A stretch of 64,000 nucleotides of DNA from Microbacterium sp. H83 (GTDB lineage Bacteria > Actinomycetota > Actinomycetes > Actinomycetales > Microbacteriaceae): NCBI RefSeq assembly GCF_001650405.1, contig NZ_LWCU01000053.1, positions 1 through 64,000 of the forward strand, given 5' to 3'. The notes beneath the pieces were generated by a model. That model was not told where the DNA came from. It made no database searches and saw only the letters and a list, made by a program, of their open reading frames with translations. The position numbers and the translations under genes were made by a program. Positions 62,565-64,000 of this stretch are shown piece by piece (within the stretch, counting starts at the first letter, position 1; each line of letters opens with the position of its first letter).

Positions 62565-64000
62565 CTACGTCGCCTGCCGGCGGGGTCGGCGCTCCACGGT
62601 CAACTCGTCGGTCATCTCCTCGAGCTCCTTGCCCTTGGTCTCCGGCACCTTGAAGTACACGAAGAAGAAGGACAGGAGAGCGAAGAACGCGTAGAAGCCG
62701 TAGGCGAACGTGAGACCGATCTCGGCGAAGGCGGGGAAAGTGGTCGAGATGAAGAAGTTCGCGGCCCACTGCGCTGCCGCCGCCACGGCGAGGGCGCCGG
62801 CGCGGATGGAGTTCGGGAAGATCTCGCCGAGGAGCACCCACACCAGGGGTCCCCAGGTCGCGCCGAAGAACACCACGAATCCGTTCGCACAGATGAGCGC
62901 CACGGTCGCCCACGGGTCGGGCAGCGTCGCCGTGCCCTCGGCGTTCAGCGTGCCGAACGAGAACGCCAGTGCCATGAGCCCCAGCGTGACGGTCATGCCG
63001 ACCGACCCGACGAGCAGCATGATGCGCCGCCCGATCTTGTCGACCAGCAGGATCGCGACGATCGTCACGACGATGTTCGTGACCGACGTGATGACCGAGG
63101 TGAGCAGCGCGCTCGACTCGTCGAATCCGACGGACTGCCAGAGCGTCGTCGAGTAGTAGAAGATGACGTTGATTCCGACGAACTGCTGGAACACGGAGAG
63201 CAGGATGCCGACCCAGACGATCGGCTTCAGGCCGAGCCGGCTTCCCCGCAGATCGCGGAGGGACTCCGACTTCTCGGTGTCGATCGTGCCGGTGATCTCG
63301 GCGATCTTCGCCTTGACGTCGACGGCACCCGTGACGGTGGTCAGCACCTCGGACGCACGTTCGATCTCGCCCTTGCGCACCAGATAGCGCGGCGACTCGG
63401 GGAGCCGCAGGGAGACGATGCCGTAGACGAGCGCGGGGATCGCCGCCACCATGAACATCCAGCGCCACGCGGTGAGGCCCCAGAGCGGCTGGTCCGCCTC
63501 CCCTGCGATCCCCGCGAGGAGCGCGTCGGAGAGGAGTGCCGCGAAGATACCGGTGACGATCGCGAGCTGCTGCAGGGAACCGAGTCGTCCGCGGATCGCA
63601 GCGGGCGACACCTCCGCGATGTATGCGGGGGCGATGACGGATGCGGCGCCGACGCCGAGTCCGCCGATGACGCGCCAGATGATGAGGTCGACGACGCTGA
63701 ACGCGAGACCCGAGCCGATCGCCGAGATGAAGAACATCGCGGCGGCGACGACCATCACGGGGATGCGGCCGCGTTTATTGGCGATGGGACCGGCGAACCA
63801 GGCGCCGACCGCACAGCCGATCAGGGCCGACGACACGGCGAAGCCCTTGAGGCCCACGCCGAGGTCGAACCCGGAGACGTCGCCCGCAAGGGCGTCGACG
63901 GCTCCGTTGATCACGGCCGTGTCGAACCCGAAGAGGAACCCGCCCAGCGCCGCGGCGATGCTGACCGCGATCACCTTGCGCTTGATGCCCGATGGACTCT
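62565..64000 (-). CDS. Sugar-porter-family MFS transporter, 5' partial
   Basis: The frame is open to the right edge (SPSGIKRK precedes the first helix), so the start lies just outside. Twelve-helix sugar porter signatures are present: AALGGFLFGFDTAVINGA, AWFAGPIANKRGRIPV, RLPESPRYLVRKGE, the QQFVGINVIFYYS helix, DKIGRRIML and the C-terminal VPETKGKELEEM. Members are proton or facilitated transporters of monosaccharides or polyols. The substrate is not known. Confidence 0.93.
   Translation of the reverse strand, partial: SPSGIKRKVIAVSIAAALGGFLFGFDTAVINGAVDALAGDVSGFDLGVGLKGFAVSSALIGCAVGAWFAGPIANKRGRIPVMVVAAAMFFISAIGSGLAFSVVDLIIWRVIGGLGVGAASVIAPAYIAEVSPAAIRGRLGSLQQLAIVTGIFAALLSDALLAGIAGEADQPLWGLTAWRWMFMVAAIPALVYGIVSLRLPESPRYLVRKGEIERASEVLTTVTGAVDVKAKIAEITGTIDTEKSESLRDLRGSRLGLKPIVWVGILLSVFQQFVGINVIFYYSTTLWQSVGFDESSALLTSVITSVTNIVVTIVAILLVDKIGRRIMLLVGSVGMTVTLGLMALAFSFGTLNAEGTATLPDPWATVALICANGFVVFFGATWGPLVWVLLGEIFPNSIRAGALAVAAAAQWAANFFISTTFPAFAEIGLTFAYGFYAFFALLSFFFVYFKVPETKGKELEEMTDELTVERRPRRQAT

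Overview
The window is about 64 kb of very GC-rich, densely coding DNA with actinobacterial gene families: ECF sigma with a C-terminal extension, LLM flavin oxidoreductases, DUF6049-MurJ, Tat and LPXTG-like exported proteins, and frequent GTG starts with 4-bp overlaps. Gene content and order fit a Microbacterium-like member of the Microbacteriaceae. Two blocks normally found near the actinobacterial chromosome origin are present: dnaB with rplI-rpsR-ssb-rpsF (13.5-20.2 kb) and pcnA ... DUF6049-murJ-trxB-trxA (44.9-61.6 kb). The segment is therefore probably chromosomal and oriC-proximal. I see no rRNA, tRNA, CRISPR array, insertion sequence or prophage.

Layout. 0-6.3 kb: metabolic genes (GH15 hydrolase, SDR, exported-type nuclease) and a divergent EamA exporter/TetR pair that appears to use overlapping leaderless promoters. 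6.3-9.8 kb: an ECF41-type sigma factor, a coupled stand-alone copy of the regulatory domain this sigma family carries, a small membrane protein and two NmrA-like SDR genes. Three of the flanking transcription units have near-identical TGTCACA-N16-KGTCAT promoters. 10.0-13.3 kb: coupled GH65 phosphorylase and flavin oxidoreductase. 13.5-20.2 kb: replication and ribosomal genes. They are interrupted by two exported surface proteins, one with seven chaplin-like but cysteine-free repeats, behind a 540-bp leader that holds DnaA-box-like sites.

20.4-31.0 kb: a lipoprotein, a five-gene peptide ABC importer divergent from an Lrp-type regulator, and several uncharacterised proteins. 31.4-34.5 kb: a YhcG/DUF1016-type nuclease damaged by a compensated frameshift, a glycosyltransferase and its divergent TetR regulator. 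34.5-40.2 kb: a second complete peptide ABC importer operon led by a DUF1684 protein. 40.2-44.3 kb: a YefM/RelE-type toxin-antitoxin pair, then an aldehyde dehydrogenase/DUF779/GAF-regulator unit with a perfect 9+9 bp inverted repeat between regulator and enzyme.

44.9-64 kb: pcnA, a run of exported proteins (purple-acid-phosphatase-like, Tat phospholipase C-like, a repeat surface protein), an LLM oxidoreductase, a methyltransferase, DUF6049-murJ-trxB-trxA ending in a 21-bp stem terminator, then a GrpB-family protein, a small hypothetical and a sugar-porter MFS gene that runs off the right edge.

The most notable candidate systems are the ECF41 regulon with its detached regulatory domain, and the cysteine-less chaplin-like surface protein with its valine-rich exported neighbour.
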